Under the pieces are notes generated by a model. It was not told where the DNA came from and ran no database searches. It worked only from the letters and a program-made list of their open reading frames with translations. DNA of 64,000 nucleotides from Streptomyces capillispiralis. Lineage in GTDB: Bacteria > Actinomycetota > Actinomycetes > Streptomycetales > Streptomycetaceae. The DNA lies in the NCBI RefSeq assembly GCF_007829875.1, contig NZ_VIWV01000001.1, forward strand, positions 6,694,501 to 6,758,500, written 5' to 3'. Both the position numbers and the translations under genes were made by a program. Below, one piece after another: positions 63,246-64,000 of this stretch (its first letter is position 1; each line of letters begins with the position of its first letter).

Positions 63246-64000
63246 ACGTGGCCCAGCCCGCGGACGCGCACCGGGCAGGACGGCTCACCCACACCGTCCC
63301 CGCACTCCCGCTCGACGACGATCCGCGGGCCCGACCACCGGACCGTGTAGCGCTCGATCTCCGGTTCCTCCCACCCGTCGCCGGCATCCGGCACGACCAG
63401 CCCGCCCCCGGTCCGCCCCCGTTCCGGAGCCCACACCTCCAGCTGCGGACCGCCGTCCTCCGCCCGCACCGGCAGCACGGCCCCCGCGCGGGCGAACACC
63501 GGTATCCGGCCCAGGGGCGCATCGACCAGCACCTGCCCCGGACCCGTGTACGCCCGCTCCGTCGCCGTGTCGTACCACCGTCCGCGCGGCAGCCGCACGG
63601 CCCGCCGGACCGCCCCCGGCTCCAGCACCGGCGCCACCAGCAGACAGTCACCCAGCAGGAAGGCGTCCTCGCAGTCGCGCACCGCCCGCTCCTCGGGCAC
63701 CGACCACCACAACGGCCGCGCACACGGCGCCCCGGTACGCCGGGCGAGATGGGCCAGCGTCACGAAGTACGGCAGCAGCCGCCGGCGTTCGGCGAGCGCC
63801 GCGCGCGCGTGCTCCAGCACCTCGGCACCCAACTCCCACAACTCCCCGCGTCCCCCGCGCGGACCGGCGTGCGTGCGGAACAACGGCAGATACGCGCCCA
63901 ACTGGAGCCGGCGCACCGACAACTCGGACGACGACTCCCCATCCGGACCACTGGAGTCCGGGCCCGCGTGGGGCACCCCGCACAGCCCCAGCCCCAGAAC
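63230..64000 (-). CDS. GH31 glycoside hydrolase, C-terminal part (5' end outside window)
   Basis: C-terminal about 256 residues of a family 31 alpha-glucosidase-like enzyme; the N-terminus is beyond the right edge. The end of the catalytic barrel is visible with VPHAGPDSSGPDGE, whose Asp corresponds to the acid/base region, then RRLQLGAYLPLFRTHAG. It continues with LLPYFVTLAHLARRTGAPCA, LWWSVPEERAVRDCEDAFLL, GDCLLVAPVLEPGAVRRAV and LPRGRWYDTATERAYTGPGQ. C-terminal beta-sandwich ends RGLGHVQGQM. Stop TAG overlaps the end of the Nudix gene. Confidence 0.9.
   Translation of the reverse strand, partial: VLGLGLCGVPHAGPDSSGPDGESSSELSVRRLQLGAYLPLFRTHAGPRGGRGELWELGAEVLEHARAALAERRRLLPYFVTLAHLARRTGAPCARPLWWSVPEERAVRDCEDAFLLGDCLLVAPVLEPGAVRRAVRLPRGRWYDTATERAYTGPGQVLVDAPLGRIPVFARAGAVLPVRAEDGGPQLEVWAPERGRTGGGLVVPDAGDGWEEPEIERYTVRWSGPRIVVERECGDGVGEPSCPVRVRGLGHVQGQM

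Overview
The window looks like chromosomal DNA from a Streptomyces-type actinomycete. It is very G+C rich with strong third-position G/C bias, GTG starts are common, GTGA/ATGA overlaps are frequent, many mRNAs lack an obvious ribosome binding site, and terminators are long G+C hairpins without U tracts. Marker genes agree: rbpA, smeA-sffA, a conservon, a ribE-ribM-ribBA-ribH operon, and two chitinase genes with the paired promoter repeats known from Streptomyces. As far as I recall the gene order of Streptomyces coelicolor around SCO1390-SCO1444, this is the same core region. I see no prophage, insertion sequence, CRISPR array, rRNA or tRNA.

Layout, left to right. 0-2.3 kb: a secreted GH18 chitinase cut by the left edge. 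2.4-7.6 kb: an FMN riboswitch and ribE-ribM-ribBA-ribH running straight into hisE-hisG and a PH-domain membrane protein. 7.6-10.3 kb: two CNNM/CBS membrane proteins. 10.4-13.4 kb (minus): an EccA/CbbX-like AAA+ ATPase with a helical-repeat N-terminus and a uridine-kinase-like P-loop protein. 13.5-17.0 kb: a secreted C39-like peptidase, two small genes and a second chitinase. 17.3-23.8 kb: acyl-CoA dehydrogenase, small hypotheticals, an Lrp/AsnC regulator, an amidohydrolase, the polyprenol-phosphate-mannose synthase ppm1 behind a long leader, and fxsA. 23.9-29.0 kb: rbpA with a perfect SigR promoter, an MFS transporter, a glycerophosphodiesterase, and a divergent yczE/mocR pair. 29.1-31.1 kb: sffA and smeA (sporulation septum). 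31.4-36.8 kb: ankyrin and HEAT proteins and a GT4-GT4-SGNH operon. 37.0-42.3 kb: a 5-oxoproline locus (pxpC, pxpB, pxpA, a DUF1445 protein, an MFS transporter and a divergent GntR regulator). 42.4-49.6 kb: a three-gene MukF/MukE/MukB-like SMC operon plus a 35-codon micro-ORF. 49.7-51.2 kb: an IclR regulator and a membrane protein. 51.6-59.8 kb: a conservon (cvnA-B-C...D) with a fused eukaryote-type ATP-dependent 5-oxoprolinase gene between cvnC and cvnD. 59.8-64.0 kb: a kinase relic, a degenerate EAL-GGDDF protein, a VanX-like dipeptidase, a Nudix hydrolase and the C-terminal part of a GH31 glucosidase.

The most unusual content is the condensin-like operon at 42.4-49.6 kb. Its large subunit has both ATPase half-motifs, two long coiled coils and a hinge. 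It has small wHTH-type partners but no JetD/MksG nuclease, so it looks like an uncharacterised MukBEF/MksBEF-type complex and not a Wadjet plasmid-defence system. Second is the coexistence, within about 20 kb, of two unrelated 5-oxoprolinase systems (PxpABC and a 1227-residue OPLAH-type enzyme), one of them embedded in a G-protein conservon. The gene-family calls rest on motifs I can read; no database search was run.
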